Assembly (NCBI GenBank): GCA_036570425.1
Contig: DATCYF010000023.1
Location: 1-64,000, forward strand
Direction: 5' to 3'
From: Rhizorhapis sp036570425
Lineage (GTDB): Bacteria; Pseudomonadota; Alphaproteobacteria; Sphingomonadales; Sphingomonadaceae
DNA length: 64,000 nucleotides
The translations under genes and the position numbers were made by a program. How positions within the stretch are numbered: position 1 is the stretch's first letter; every line of letters begins with the position of its first letter. Under the pieces are notes generated by a model. It made no database searches. It had not been told where the DNA came from and saw nothing but the letters and a program-made list of their open reading frames with translations. This document shows, piece after piece, positions 34,180-43,838 of the stretch.

Positions 34180-35541
34180 ATGACGAACGGCGAGGCATCG
34201 GGCGGCGGAAAAGGCCTGTCGCTACAGTGGCAAATGCTGATCGGTTTCCTGACGGGTCTTGTCCTTGGCCTGATCGCTTATGTCGGCGCACCGGGCGCGC
34301 CCTGGGTGCAGACGATTATCAGCTATGTGACCGGGCCCATAGGGCAGATATTCCTGCGGCTCCTCTTCATGCTGGTGCTTCCGCTCCTGTTCTCCGCATT
34401 GGTGATCGGAATTGCCGAGATGGGGGAGATCCGTTCGTTGCGGCGGGTCGGAGTACGCACGCTTGTCTATACTCTTGTCGTATCCAGCGTTGCGGTGATG
34501 GTCAGCCTTGCCATCGTCAATCTGCTCCGGCCGGGGGAAGGTGTGGATCCCGCCATTGCCCGCGAATTGCTCGCAGGTGCGAGCGAAGGGGCCAGAGCCA
34601 TCGTCAGGCAGTCCGGCGAAAGTGCGTCGGGCATGGACGCATTGGTCAACATCATCCCGTCCAACATCGTCGCGGCGATGAGCGCGAATGACATATTGGC
34701 CGTGATGTTCTTTGCGCTGTTCTTCGGTATTGGTCTGGTGCTGGTGCAGACGCCCAATTCGCGGACGCTAAAAGATGCGATCGAGGGGCTGTTCGAGATC
34801 GCCATGCGCCTGATCGGCATGGTCATCCGGATCGCGCCCATTGCCATTGCCTGTTTCATGTTCAATCTGGCCGCGCTTTTCGGATGGGATTTGCTGGTCC
34901 GTCTGTCGGCTTATGTGGGCGTTGTGTTGCTGGCGCTTGGCGTTCAGATGATCGTGGTTTTTTCGGTTCTGCTCGTCATGCTCGCGAAGAAGTCGCCGCT
35001 GCTCTTTTTTCGTCAGGTGCAGGAGGCGATGGTGATGGCCTTTGCCACGGCATCTTCCAACGCGACGCTTCCGACGGCCTTGCGCGTTGCCGATAAGGAA
35101 TTGAAACTACCGCCGAAGGTCGCACGCTTCGTGCTTACGATTGGCGCTACCGCCAATCAGAACGGCACGGCGATGTTTGAGGGCGTGACGGTCATTTTCC
35201 TAGCGCAGTTCTTCGGTGTCGATCTGTCTTTTGGGCAACAGCTCATGGTGATGCTCGTATGCATATTGGGGGGCATCGGCACAGCCGGCGTTCCGGCGGG
35301 ATCGCTGCCAGTGGTGGCGCTCATCCTGGGCATGGTGGGCGTGCCTCCCGAGGGTATTGGGCTGGTATTGGGAGTGGACCGTTTCCTGGACATGTGCCGT
35401 ACGACGCTCAACGTCACCGGAGATCTTGTCGCCGCTACTGTCGTATCCGCAGGAGAAAAGGATTGGGATCTGGCTGAACACGATCCGGATATCTCCGCCG
35501 AAGAAAAGATGGCGCGCCTGCCGGAGACACAGGATCAATAG
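34180..35541 (+). CDS. Dicarboxylate/amino acid:cation symporter (DAACS family)
   Basis: 453 residues, glutamate-transporter fold. The substrate-binding core is readable: ATASSNATLPTALRVADKELKL (HP1), ATANQNGTAMFEGVTVIFLAQ with the NxxGT sodium site of TM7, GTAGVPAGSLPVVALIL (HP2), and VDRFLDMCRTTLNVTGDLVAA in TM8. Relatives import glutamate, aspartate or C4-dicarboxylates with sodium or protons. A CAGGGAG site precedes the ATG. Its stop overlaps the stop of the convergent methyltransferase gene by seven bases. Confidence 0.93.
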   Translation: MTNGEASGGGKGLSLQWQMLIGFLTGLVLGLIAYVGAPGAPWVQTIISYVTGPIGQIFLRLLFMLVLPLLFSALVIGIAEMGEIRSLRRVGVRTLVYTLVVSSVAVMVSLAIVNLLRPGEGVDPAIARELLAGASEGARAIVRQSGESASGMDALVNIIPSNIVAAMSANDILAVMFFALFFGIGLVLVQTPNSRTLKDAIEGLFEIAMRLIGMVIRIAPIAIACFMFNLAALFGWDLLVRLSAYVGVVLLALGVQMIVVFSVLLVMLAKKSPLLFFRQVQEAMVMAFATASSNATLPTALRVADKELKLPPKVARFVLTIGATANQNGTAMFEGVTVIFLAQFFGVDLSFGQQLMVMLVCILGGIGTAGVPAGSLPVVALILGMVGVPPEGIGLVLGVDRFLDMCRTTLNVTGDLVAATVVSAGEKDWDLAEHDPDISAEEKMARLPETQDQ

Positions 35542-36281
35542 AGGCGACGGCCGATCAGCGTGCCTTTGGTGCCATTCTTCACCAGATCGAAGCTGAAATT
35601 GGGCCAGCGCCGCCGCCAGCGCCGCGCAACGACCCGTTCGCCAGGGCGGGCGGCGTCGTCCAGCAGGATCAATCCGCCAACGACGATCTGGTCAAACAAC
35701 ATTTCGGCGGCGCCGCGAACATGGGGGTGCACGGTCCAGGGCGGGCCATCGACGACCAGCATGCCTATGGAACGGGGAAGGGCGGAAAGCTGATACCAAT
35801 AGCCGCGCCAATCGCCCGGAGCGGGGCCAAGGGGCGCGTGGTGCATATGGGCCGACAGATCATGATCGGCCAGCCATTCCTGGGTAGCGGCGACGAAGTC
35901 GCGATGCTGGTCGTAGCTATGCAGCATGCCGCCGCCGAATGCCTGCAGGGCGCGCGCGATCACCAGACTGGATGCGCCCGAGCCCAGTTCCACGACATTG
36001 GCCGGCCGGAGTTCCTCGATCCCATCCACAATCAGTTCCAGAAGCGCTGTATCGGCCTTCCAGCTCCCGAGATGAGGCAAAGCGTCATGCGGTAATTGCA
36101 GCCGGTCGAGCAGCGCCATCTTGTCCGATCGCCGTCCACCGGACAGGCTGCGTAACAGCCAGGGCCATCCGATTGCTCCATAAGCAAGCACCTGCAACCA
36201 GTCCGCTATGGAACGCGAAATGGCATTGGCCTCATCGGCCGTGCTGCGCGGCAAAAGGCTTGTGGCCTCGCGTGATGTCAT
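35535..36281 (-). CDS. Class I SAM-dependent methyltransferase-like protein
   Basis: 248 residues from ATG 36281. The AdoMet site reads VVELGSGASSLVIARAL (motif I) near residue 100, followed by a strand HSYDQHRDFVAATQEWL (motif II-like) and MLVVDGPPW. A C-terminal VVGGLILLDDAARPGERVVARRWRRRWPNFSFDL segment is typical of small-molecule or glycan methyltransferases near O-antigen genes, but no target can be named. It follows purA by 56 bases on the same strand and may belong to that operon. Longer starts upstream lack support. Confidence 0.72.
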   Translation of the reverse strand: MTSREATSLLPRSTADEANAISRSIADWLQVLAYGAIGWPWLLRSLSGGRRSDKMALLDRLQLPHDALPHLGSWKADTALLELIVDGIEELRPANVVELGSGASSLVIARALQAFGGGMLHSYDQHRDFVAATQEWLADHDLSAHMHHAPLGPAPGDWRGYWYQLSALPRSIGMLVVDGPPWTVHPHVRGAAEMLFDQIVVGGLILLDDAARPGERVVARRWRRRWPNFSFDLVKNGTKGTLIGRRLY

Positions 36282-36337
36282 GGCCGATTCGTGCGGTAAA
36301 ACGCAGATTGCCGCAAGAGTCGTTGCGTTAAACCGCC

Positions 36338-37627
36338 CTAATCGGCAAACGGATCGCGCACGAGGATCGTATCGTCGCGCTGAGGTGAAGTGGAAACCAG
36401 CGTCACCGGGCACTGGATCAATTCCTCGATCCGGCGGATATATTTAATCGCCTGCGCCGGAAGCTCGGCCCAACTGCGGGCGCCCGCTGTAGTCTCGCTC
36501 CAACCCTCTATGGTTTCGTAGACCGGTTCCACATTCGCCTGATCCTGGGGATGGGGCGGCAGATAGTCATAGGTCTGCCCATTCAGCTTGTAACCCGTGC
36601 AGATCTTGATTTCATCCATGCCGTCAAGAATGTCGAGCTTGGTGAGCGCGATGCCGGTAATGCCGCTTACCGCCGCCGATTGGCGCACCAGCACGGCGTC
36701 GAACCAGCCGCAGCGCCGCTTGCGCCCGGTATTGACGCCAAATTCTCGACCGCGTGTACCCAGCAGCTCGCCAATATCGTTGTCCTGCTCGGTCGGGAAA
36801 GGGCCCGAGCCAACGCGGGTTGTATAGGCCTTTACGATGCCCAGCACGAAACCTACGCCCCGGGGACCAAGGCCAGAGCCCGAAGATGCGGTTCCCGCCA
36901 CTGTGTTTGAGGACGTCACGAACGGATAAGTGCCGTGATCGACGTCGAGCAGCACGCCCTGCGCGCCTTCAAACAGAATGCGGTCGCCGCGCTTGCGCGC
37001 TTCGTTAAGTGTCACCCAGACAGGCTTGGCGAAAGGCAGGACGAACGGAGCGATGTCCCGAAGCTGCGCCATCAGCGCGTCCCGGTCCACGGGCGCCTCG
37101 CCAAAGCCGGCGCGCAGCGCGTCATGATGAGCGCAGAGCCGATCCAGTTGCGGGCCCAGATCGTCCAGATGAGCAAGATCGCATATGCGGATGGCCCGTC
37201 GGCCGACCTTGTCCTCATAGGCGGGGCCAATGCCCCGGCGCGTGGTGCCGATCTTGCCAGCGCCACTCGCATCCTCACGCAACGCATCAAGGTCGCGGTG
37301 AATTGGCAGGATTAGGGGGGCGGTTTCGGCAACGTGGAGGAGGTCGGGCGTGATGTTGATGCCCTGCCCGGCGATTTTGGTCACTTCGTCCCGGAAATGC
37401 CAGGGATCGAACACCACACCATTGCCAATGACCGACAGGGTTCCGCGCACAACGCCCGAAGGGAGTAGCGCCAGCTTGTAGGTGTTTTCGCCCACGACCA
37501 GCGTGTGACCGGCGTTGTGCCCGCCCTGAAAACGCACGACGCAATCGGCGCGCTCGGCCAGCCAATCGACGATCTTGCCTTTGCCCTCATCGCCCCATTG
37601 GGCGCCGATAACTGTTACGTTAGCCAA
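36338..37627 (-). CDS. purA: Adenylosuccinate synthetase
   Basis: 429-residue GTP-dependent enzyme that joins IMP and aspartate, first step to AMP. The N-terminus must be ANVTVIGAQWGDEGKGKIVDWLAE, the GTP-binding loop, and the only codon in place is a TTG at 37627 with GAGAGG seven bases ahead; a longer frame upstream is spurious. Other landmarks: RFQGGHNAGHTLVVGENTYKLALLPSG, GAQGVLLDVDHGTYPFVTSSNT, GPFPTEQ and GRKRRCGWFDAVLVR. It is downstream of hisZ and serCA. Confidence 0.96.
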   Translation of the reverse strand: MANVTVIGAQWGDEGKGKIVDWLAERADCVVRFQGGHNAGHTLVVGENTYKLALLPSGVVRGTLSVIGNGVVFDPWHFRDEVTKIAGQGINITPDLLHVAETAPLILPIHRDLDALREDASGAGKIGTTRRGIGPAYEDKVGRRAIRICDLAHLDDLGPQLDRLCAHHDALRAGFGEAPVDRDALMAQLRDIAPFVLPFAKPVWVTLNEARKRGDRILFEGAQGVLLDVDHGTYPFVTSSNTVAGTASSGSGLGPRGVGFVLGIVKAYTTRVGSGPFPTEQDNDIGELLGTRGREFGVNTGRKRRCGWFDAVLVRQSAAVSGITGIALTKLDILDGMDEIKICTGYKLNGQTYDYLPPHPQDQANVEPVYETIEGWSETTAGARSWAELPAQAIKYIRRIEELIQCPVTLVSTSPQRDDTILVRDPFAD

Positions 37628-37634
37628 GTCCTGT

Positions 37635-37640
37635 CCTCTC
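37635..37640 (-). promoter_or_regulatory. Ribosome binding site that fixes the TTG start of purA
   Basis: GAGAGG lies seven bases before the TTG at 37627. No ATG or GTG lies in frame between it and the conserved N-terminus, so this site decides the start. Confidence 0.75.
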
Positions 37641-37772
37641 GTGGAGAAAATGCGCATGGCGTCCTTAGCGCCTTTGCGGCGGCAGGCAAGCCAAGGTTGG
37701 GAACCGGCCACCTAAATAGCACGCCGGAATGTAAAAGGGGCCATCTCATATGCCACATGTAGCCGCTGAGGC

Positions 37773-38903
37773 TTAGCTCACCAGCGGCTTCGGTTCCTTT
37801 CCGTCAAGCACATGACTGCAACCCAGCGCAATGCCGTCGTCGCTGTCCGACAGGGCGGCGACCGTGCGCCATCCGGCCTTGCGCAACTCGGCACCGCGTG
37901 AGGCGTCCGCGCCCAGTGGAAGGAAAAGGCGCTTCTTTTCCTTGTCGCCAAAACCCGCATCGATCAAGGGATCGGGATAAAGTGAAAAACCGATCGCGGG
38001 TTCCTGACGTCCATCCGGATGTGCGATCCGGTACGTGCCGCCGCGGCCGATTTCTCCCACGAACCCTTCTGCGAAGAGGGAAAAGCCGAACCAGGTCTGA
38101 TATTCGAAACCGTGGCGCTCCGTCGGATCAAGGGTCAGGGTAATGTCCCAGCTCACCGGCTTGGCGATAGCGCGCAAGGCCTCGGTGCGGCTCTTGAGCG
38201 CTCCGCCGGCATCAAGGGCTTCCAGGCGATCCATCGCCGCATGAAAGGGACCGGTCGCTTCAATGAGCGGTAGGTAGGCGGCAGGCCTTTTGCCCAGCGC
38301 CACGAGTGCGCCTGCGTCCTTCGCGTCCAGAGCGGCGCGGACCGCCGGGATCTCTTCGGCCTCAAGCGGAAAATCCTCCGCGGCGAGCGTATCAATGAGG
38401 TCGGGCAAAGTGAAGTCGACAGTGATGCCGGAAAGCCCCGCAAACTCGAGCGCCTCAATGGCTATGGTCACGATCTCGACGGCGGCGGCGACGCTGTCGG
38501 TGCCGATCAGTTCAGCGCCCACCTGCGTCATCTCCCGTTCCGGACGAAGCTGATTCGCGCGCAATTTGATGACCGGCCCGGCATAGCAGAGGCGCAGCGG
38601 GCGGGGGGCTTGAGCCAGCCGGGTCGCGGCGATGCGGCCCACCTGCGCCGTCATGTCGGGGCGAAGCGCCATCATCCGCTGTGAGAGGGGATCGATAATG
38701 CGCAGCAAATCCTGCGATCCGGCGGATTGCAGCCGTGCAACCAGATCCTGCTCGAATTCAGCGAGCGGCGGCATGATCCGCTGATAGCCATGGCTCGCCA
38801 CTGTATCCAGTACATGACGCACAAGCCGCGCCGACGCCTCGGCCTGTGGCGGCAAACGATCGCTGAGGCCTTCGGGAAGCAAGCCAGGTGGAATCTTGGT
38901 CAT
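37773..38903 (-). CDS. hisZ: ATP phosphoribosyltransferase regulatory subunit
   Basis: About 376 residues related to histidyl-tRNA synthetase but without tRNA-charging function; HisZ pairs with a short HisG for the first step of histidine synthesis. It opens IPPGLLPEGLSDRLPPQAEASARLVRHVLDTVASHGYQRIMPPLAEFE, has the class II motif-2-like RPLRLCYAGPVIKLRA segment and GFVGEIGRGGTYR, and lacks the anticodon-binding domain. This implies a short-form HisG elsewhere. ATG 38903 is used; GTG 38909 is possible. It lies between serA and purA in one minus-strand operon. Confidence 0.9.
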   Translation of the reverse strand: MTKIPPGLLPEGLSDRLPPQAEASARLVRHVLDTVASHGYQRIMPPLAEFEQDLVARLQSAGSQDLLRIIDPLSQRMMALRPDMTAQVGRIAATRLAQAPRPLRLCYAGPVIKLRANQLRPEREMTQVGAELIGTDSVAAAVEIVTIAIEALEFAGLSGITVDFTLPDLIDTLAAEDFPLEAEEIPAVRAALDAKDAGALVALGKRPAAYLPLIEATGPFHAAMDRLEALDAGGALKSRTEALRAIAKPVSWDITLTLDPTERHGFEYQTWFGFSLFAEGFVGEIGRGGTYRIAHPDGRQEPAIGFSLYPDPLIDAGFGDKEKKRLFLPLGADASRGAELRKAGWRTVAALSDSDDGIALGCSHVLDGKEPKPLVS

Positions 38904-38966
38904 GGCCACCGCTTTAGCGGAACTGGCGCGCCAATCTAGTGGATTGCCGCGCCGGTTTCCTGGTTT

Positions 38967-40547
38967 TTACACGAACCGCAGTTGCTTGACGGTTTTCACG
39001 CCTTGCAGTTTGCAGATCTCGTCCATGACGGCTTTGGGGACATCCTGGTCAACGGAGAGCAGCAGAATGGCCTCGCCGCCCGTGTTGCGACGGCCAAGAT
39101 GGAAGGTGCCGATATTGACCTGCGCCTGACCCAGAGCCGATCCGACACGCCCGATGAAACCGGGAACGTCCTCATTGACGATATAAAGCATCGTGCCTTT
39201 GAGGTCAGCTTCCACCTTGATGCCAAAAAGCTCAACCAGTCGAGGGGCCTTGTTGCCGAACAGCGTGCCTGCGACCGAACGTTCGCCCGTGGCCGTCGTA
39301 ACCGTAACACGCAACTGGGTTTGATAATCGCCTTCGCGATCATGGCGCACCTCGCGCACGTCAAGGCCGCGCTCCTTCGCCAGATAGGGCGCATTCACCA
39401 TGTTGACGGTGTCCGAATAGACACGCATCAGCCCGGCCAGCACGGCAGCGGTGATCGGCTTCTGGTTGAGTTCTGCGGCATGACCCTCGGTTTCGACGGC
39501 AAGACCCTGAATTTCTTCGCCCTCCAACTGACCGACCAAGGCGCCCAGCTTTTCAGCCAGCTCCATATAAGGGCGCAGCTTCGGCGCTTCTTCCGCCGAA
39601 AGGCTGGGCATGTTGAGCGCGTTGGTGACGCCGCCCGATACCAGATAGTCGGCAAGCTGCTCGGCGACCTGGATGGCGACATTAACCTGCGCCTCGCTGG
39701 TCGAAGCGCCAAGATGCGGAGTGGAGATGAAATTGGGCGTGCCGAAAAGCGGGCTTTCCTTGGCAGGCTCCGTCACGAACACGTCCAGCGCCGCACCGGC
39801 CACATGGCCATTGTCGAGCGCCTCCTTCAGGGCCGCTTCGTCAACCAGGCCGCCACGCGCGCAGTTGATGATGCGGACGCCCTTCTTGGTCTTGGCGAGA
39901 TTCTCCCGGCTCAGAATGTTGCGCGTCTGCTCAGTAAGCGGCGTGTGCAGCGTGATGAAGTCAGCGCGGGCGAGCAGTTCGTCCAGAGTCGCTTTTTCCA
40001 CGCCCATCTCGATCGCGCGTTCCGGGGTCAGGAACGGGTCATAGGCCACAACCTTCATCTTGAGGCCGAGCGCGCGATCGGCAACGATCGAACCAATATT
40101 GCCCGCGCCGATGAGGCCCAGCGTCTTGGACGTCAGCTCAACGCCCATGAAGCGATTCTTTTCCCACTTGCCCGCCTGCGTCGACGTGTCGGCTTCCGGC
40201 AATTGGCGAGCGAGAGCGAACATCAGGGCAATGGCATGCTCGGCCGTGGTGATCGAGTTGCCGAAGGGCGTGTTCATGACAACGACGCCCTTCGCCGAAG
40301 CGGCGGGAATGTCGACATTGTCCACACCGATTCCGGCGCGGCCGACGACCTTCAGATTGCTCGCGGCTTCCAGCACATCAGCGGTCACTTTGGTCGACGA
40401 CCGAATGGCAAGGCCATCATAATCACCGATGATCTTGATCAGCTCTTCTTTCGAAAGGCCGGTGATTTCATCGACTTCAACACCGCGCGAACGGAAGATT
40501 TCTGCGGCCTTGGGGTCCATTTTATCGGAAATAAGAACTTTGGGCAT
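38967..40547 (-). CDS. serA: D-3-phosphoglycerate dehydrogenase, long form
   Basis: 526 residues, first step of serine synthesis (3-phosphoglycerate to phosphohydroxypyruvate, NAD). N-terminal catalytic/NAD domain: IGVDNVDIPAASAKGVVVMNTPFGNS, the dinucleotide loop LGLIGAGNIGSIVADRALGLKMKVVAYDP, then catalytic NCARGGLVDEAAL (Arg), Glu in the EPAKE region, and His in STPHLGAST. An intervening domain and a C-terminal ACT domain (MLYIVNEDVPGFIGRVGSALGQAQVNIGTFHLGR) make it the long, allosteric type. AAGGAG precedes the ATG. It follows serC across a palindromic repeat. Confidence 0.97.
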   Translation of the reverse strand: MPKVLISDKMDPKAAEIFRSRGVEVDEITGLSKEELIKIIGDYDGLAIRSSTKVTADVLEAASNLKVVGRAGIGVDNVDIPAASAKGVVVMNTPFGNSITTAEHAIALMFALARQLPEADTSTQAGKWEKNRFMGVELTSKTLGLIGAGNIGSIVADRALGLKMKVVAYDPFLTPERAIEMGVEKATLDELLARADFITLHTPLTEQTRNILSRENLAKTKKGVRIINCARGGLVDEAALKEALDNGHVAGAALDVFVTEPAKESPLFGTPNFISTPHLGASTSEAQVNVAIQVAEQLADYLVSGGVTNALNMPSLSAEEAPKLRPYMELAEKLGALVGQLEGEEIQGLAVETEGHAAELNQKPITAAVLAGLMRVYSDTVNMVNAPYLAKERGLDVREVRHDREGDYQTQLRVTVTTATGERSVAGTLFGNKAPRLVELFGIKVEADLKGTMLYIVNEDVPGFIGRVGSALGQAQVNIGTFHLGRRNTGGEAILLLSVDQDVPKAVMDEICKLQGVKTVKQLRFV

Positions 40548-40563
40548 GTCTTGCTCCTTTGTC

Positions 40564-40643
40564 CGTCATCCCCGCGAAGCGGGGTTCATGTCCATTCCGT
40601 GGCGAAATGCCGGAAATGGCTTCCCACCTTCGCGGGAATGACG
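40564..40643. repeat. REP-type palindrome between serC and serA
   Basis: CGTCATCCCCGCGAAG at 40564-40579 is mirrored by CTTCGCGGGAATGACG at 40628-40643 (one change), and an inner stem CCATTCCG / CGGAAATGG fills the middle. The CGTCAT(C/T)CCCGCGAAG form is a common sphingomonad extragenic repeat. Within the serC-serA message it would fold into an 80-base stem and could tune serA relative to serC. Confidence 0.8.
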
Positions 40644-40660
40644 ATGTATTCAGTGAAAAC

Positions 40661-41845
<1,185 letters not shown>

Positions 41846-41851
41846 AATGTA

Positions 41852-41895
41852 TTCTCTCCTCACAGAGAGCACGCGCTGCGTTGGGGCAGCGTGGC
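41852..41895 (-). ncRNA. Candidate serC leader RNA motif
   Basis: Read on the minus strand, a first hairpin pairs CACGCTG (41887-41893) with CAGCG-c-GTG (41870-41878 region); directly after it CTCTC and GAGAG (41854-41869) form a second hairpin with loop TGTGAG that takes in the ribosome site GGAGAG of serC. Two adjacent stems ending on the ribosome site, upstream of serC in an alphaproteobacterium, match what I know of the serC RNA motif. The ligand, if any, is unknown. I judge the match from structure and location only. Confidence 0.5.
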
Positions 41896-41904
41896 CCGCC
41901 GCCG

Positions 41905-41932
41905 CTCATAAAGGGGCATGGCGGATTGTCAA
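41905..41932 (-). promoter_or_regulatory. Probable sigma-70 promoter of the serC operon
   Basis: On the minus strand TTGACA (41932-41927) and TATGAG (41910-41905) are 16 bases apart. Transcription would begin some 55 bases before the serC ATG, giving a leader that contains just the two hairpins of the candidate serC RNA. Confidence 0.6.
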
Positions 41933-42045
41933 GCGCGTTGCGACGCATTGCCTGAAGAGGGGAGATGGAGGCGGGGGAATACGCGGGGTTGCTAAATAAC
42001 GGATTTTGCAAGATATGTTGTCTCATAAAGAGACGGGTAGCGGGC

Positions 42046-42723
42046 ATGATTGCGATTGAAATATCGGGGGAGCTCCGGCGGCTGATCGTCGTCATGGGTT
42101 CCATATTGGGGCTGCTATTGCTGTTGTCGGGCTGTGGTTCGGGGTCGCAGACAAGCAGGCATATATCGCAACCGCCCGTTCCGCCTACCAAGGAAGCACG
42201 GCAGTGCCTTGCCGACCTGCGTCAGACCGGCATTAGGTTCACGCCTTTGCCCGACAGATATTTTGGCGGTGGATGCAGCGCGCTTAACAGCGTGAAACTG
42301 GACGATATCGGTACGCCCGTCACGAATCTGGGTGCCATGACCTGTCCCCTGGCCTCAAGATTTTCGGCATGGGCCCGCTACGGCGCCCAGCCAGCCGCGC
42401 GCCTGATCCTGGGCAGCGAGCTGGTACGCATTGAAACCTATGGCACCTATGCCTGCCGAAAAATGAACGGCAATATGTCCGGAAACCTGTCCGAACATGC
42501 GCATAGCAATGCTGTCGATGTCTCTGCCTTTGTGCTGGCAGATGGCCGCCGGATCACGGTCAAGAACGACTGGCACGGCGATGACCGGACGCGGCGTTTC
42601 CTTCAGGTCGTCCACGACAGCGCCTGCAAGCGTTTTCGAACGGTGCTCAGCCCGGATTATAACGCCGCCCATCACGATCACTTCCATTTCGATATGGGCG
42701 GAAAGGGGACTTATTGCAGGTAG
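42046..42723 (+). CDS. Extensin-like lipoprotein (possible LAS-type peptidase)
   Basis: 225 residues. A hydrophobic signal ends LLLLLSGCGSG, so it is a likely lipoprotein. The rest is the bacterial extensin-like C-terminal domain with four conserved cysteines. It contains SEHAHSNAVDVSAF (S-x-H-x6-D) and HHDHFHFDMG (H-x-H), the zinc-binding pattern of VanY/MepA-type murein peptidases, so a wall-cutting role is plausible. ATG 42046 is used; ATG 42094, just before the hydrophobic core, is an alternative. It is divergent from the serC operon. Confidence 0.75.
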   Translation: MIAIEISGELRRLIVVMGSILGLLLLLSGCGSGSQTSRHISQPPVPPTKEARQCLADLRQTGIRFTPLPDRYFGGGCSALNSVKLDDIGTPVTNLGAMTCPLASRFSAWARYGAQPAARLILGSELVRIETYGTYACRKMNGNMSGNLSEHAHSNAVDVSAFVLADGRRITVKNDWHGDDRTRRFLQVVHDSACKRFRTVLSPDYNAAHHDHFHFDMGGKGTYCR

Positions 42724-42793
42724 ATGCTGCGTGGATGCTGCCGGTAAATGCATTTGCGCGGAGCCTCTGGAATCGCCGCGATTTTCTGGCTAG

Positions 42794-43681
42794 ATGGTCC
42801 GGATGACAAATAAAGAAATTGCTGAGGGCAAATTCCGTCGCGCCTCTGATGACGCCAGCGCTGCAAAGCTTTCCGTTTCCACCCCGCAGACCGAAAGCGA
42901 GGCTTATAAGCTTGCCTTTCAGGATACGGAGTTCCTGCTGCGGGAGGATTTGCGGCCTGTCCGGTTCCAGTTGGAATTGCTGAAGCCTGAATTGCTGCTG
43001 GATGAAGCCAAGATCGAATCTACGTTTGTTTTTTATGGATCAGCCCGTATTCCGCATCCCGATCAGGCGAATGTCCCGGTTGAAAAGGCGCAGAGCGACT
43101 ATGACCGCAAGGTGGCTGAACGTCTGGCGGCCAAGGCGAAATATTACGATGAAGCGCGCAAGCTGGCCCGGACGGCAAGCCAGTTTCCAGTGACGGATGA
43201 TGGCTCCCGCAACTTCGTGGTATGTTCAGGCGGTGGCCCTTCAATCATGGAGGCCGCCAATCGGGGCGCGGACGATGTCGGAGCTCAGTCGATCGGGCTC
43301 AACATCGTGTTGCCGCATGAACAGGCGCCCAATCATTATGTGACGCCGGAACTTAGTTTCCAGTTCCATTACTTCGCCCTGCGCAAGATGCATTTTCTAT
43401 TGCGCGCGCGCGCATTGGCGGTGTTTCCCGGCGGCTTTGGTACATTCGACGAATCCTTCGAAACGCTGACACTGATCCAGACGGGCAAGATGAAGCCTAT
43501 TCCGGTCCTGTTTTTCGGTCAGGAGTTCTGGAACCGGGTGGTCGATTTCCAGGCGCTTGCCGATGAAGGCGTGATCAGTCCAGAGGACCTGAACCTTTTC
43601 CACTTCGTCGAAACGGCCGAAGATGCATGGGAAATCGTTGAGGCCTTTTACAAGGATGCGGATAGTTCCGACTGGAAATAA
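42794..43681 (+). CDS. LOG family protein (TIGR00730-like, long form)
   Basis: 295 residues with a Rossmann-like LOG core: FVVCSGGGPSIMEAANRGADDVG and the diagnostic PGGFGTFDESFETLTLIQTGKMKPIPVLFFG. LOG proteins cleave nucleoside 5'-monophosphates of the cytokinin type or AMP-like compounds. This version has an N-terminal extension of about 70 residues and an insert after VFYGSARI, so it belongs to a longer bacterial subgroup with untested substrate. ATG 42803 (MTNKEIAEG) is an equally good start. Confidence 0.85.
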   Translation: MVRMTNKEIAEGKFRRASDDASAAKLSVSTPQTESEAYKLAFQDTEFLLREDLRPVRFQLELLKPELLLDEAKIESTFVFYGSARIPHPDQANVPVEKAQSDYDRKVAERLAAKAKYYDEARKLARTASQFPVTDDGSRNFVVCSGGGPSIMEAANRGADDVGAQSIGLNIVLPHEQAPNHYVTPELSFQFHYFALRKMHFLLRARALAVFPGGFGTFDESFETLTLIQTGKMKPIPVLFFGQEFWNRVVDFQALADEGVISPEDLNLFHFVETAEDAWEIVEAFYKDADSSDWK

Positions 43682-43763
43682 CGGTAGCCGCCTTGCCTTT
43701 GCTCAAGACAATCAAGCGAAGTAAGGCAAACACTCTGACGGGCCTGTGGTAAAGAGAAGGGCC

Positions 43764-43799
43764 AAAAATAAAGAAGCGAGGCGGTAGCTCCGCCTCGCT
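43764..43799 (-). terminator. Intrinsic terminator of the cytochrome c gene
   Basis: A perfect ten-base stem AGCGAGGCGG / CCGCCTCGCT (43775-43784 and 43790-43799) with a five-base loop, followed on the minus strand by a T-rich run (complement of AAAAATAAAG at 43764-43773). It lies 40 bases behind the cytochrome gene and may also stop transcription from the LOG gene side. Confidence 0.85.
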
Positions 43800-43838
43800 C
43801 CGTCAATGACATTCATGCGCTGATATTCGCGCGCGCTA

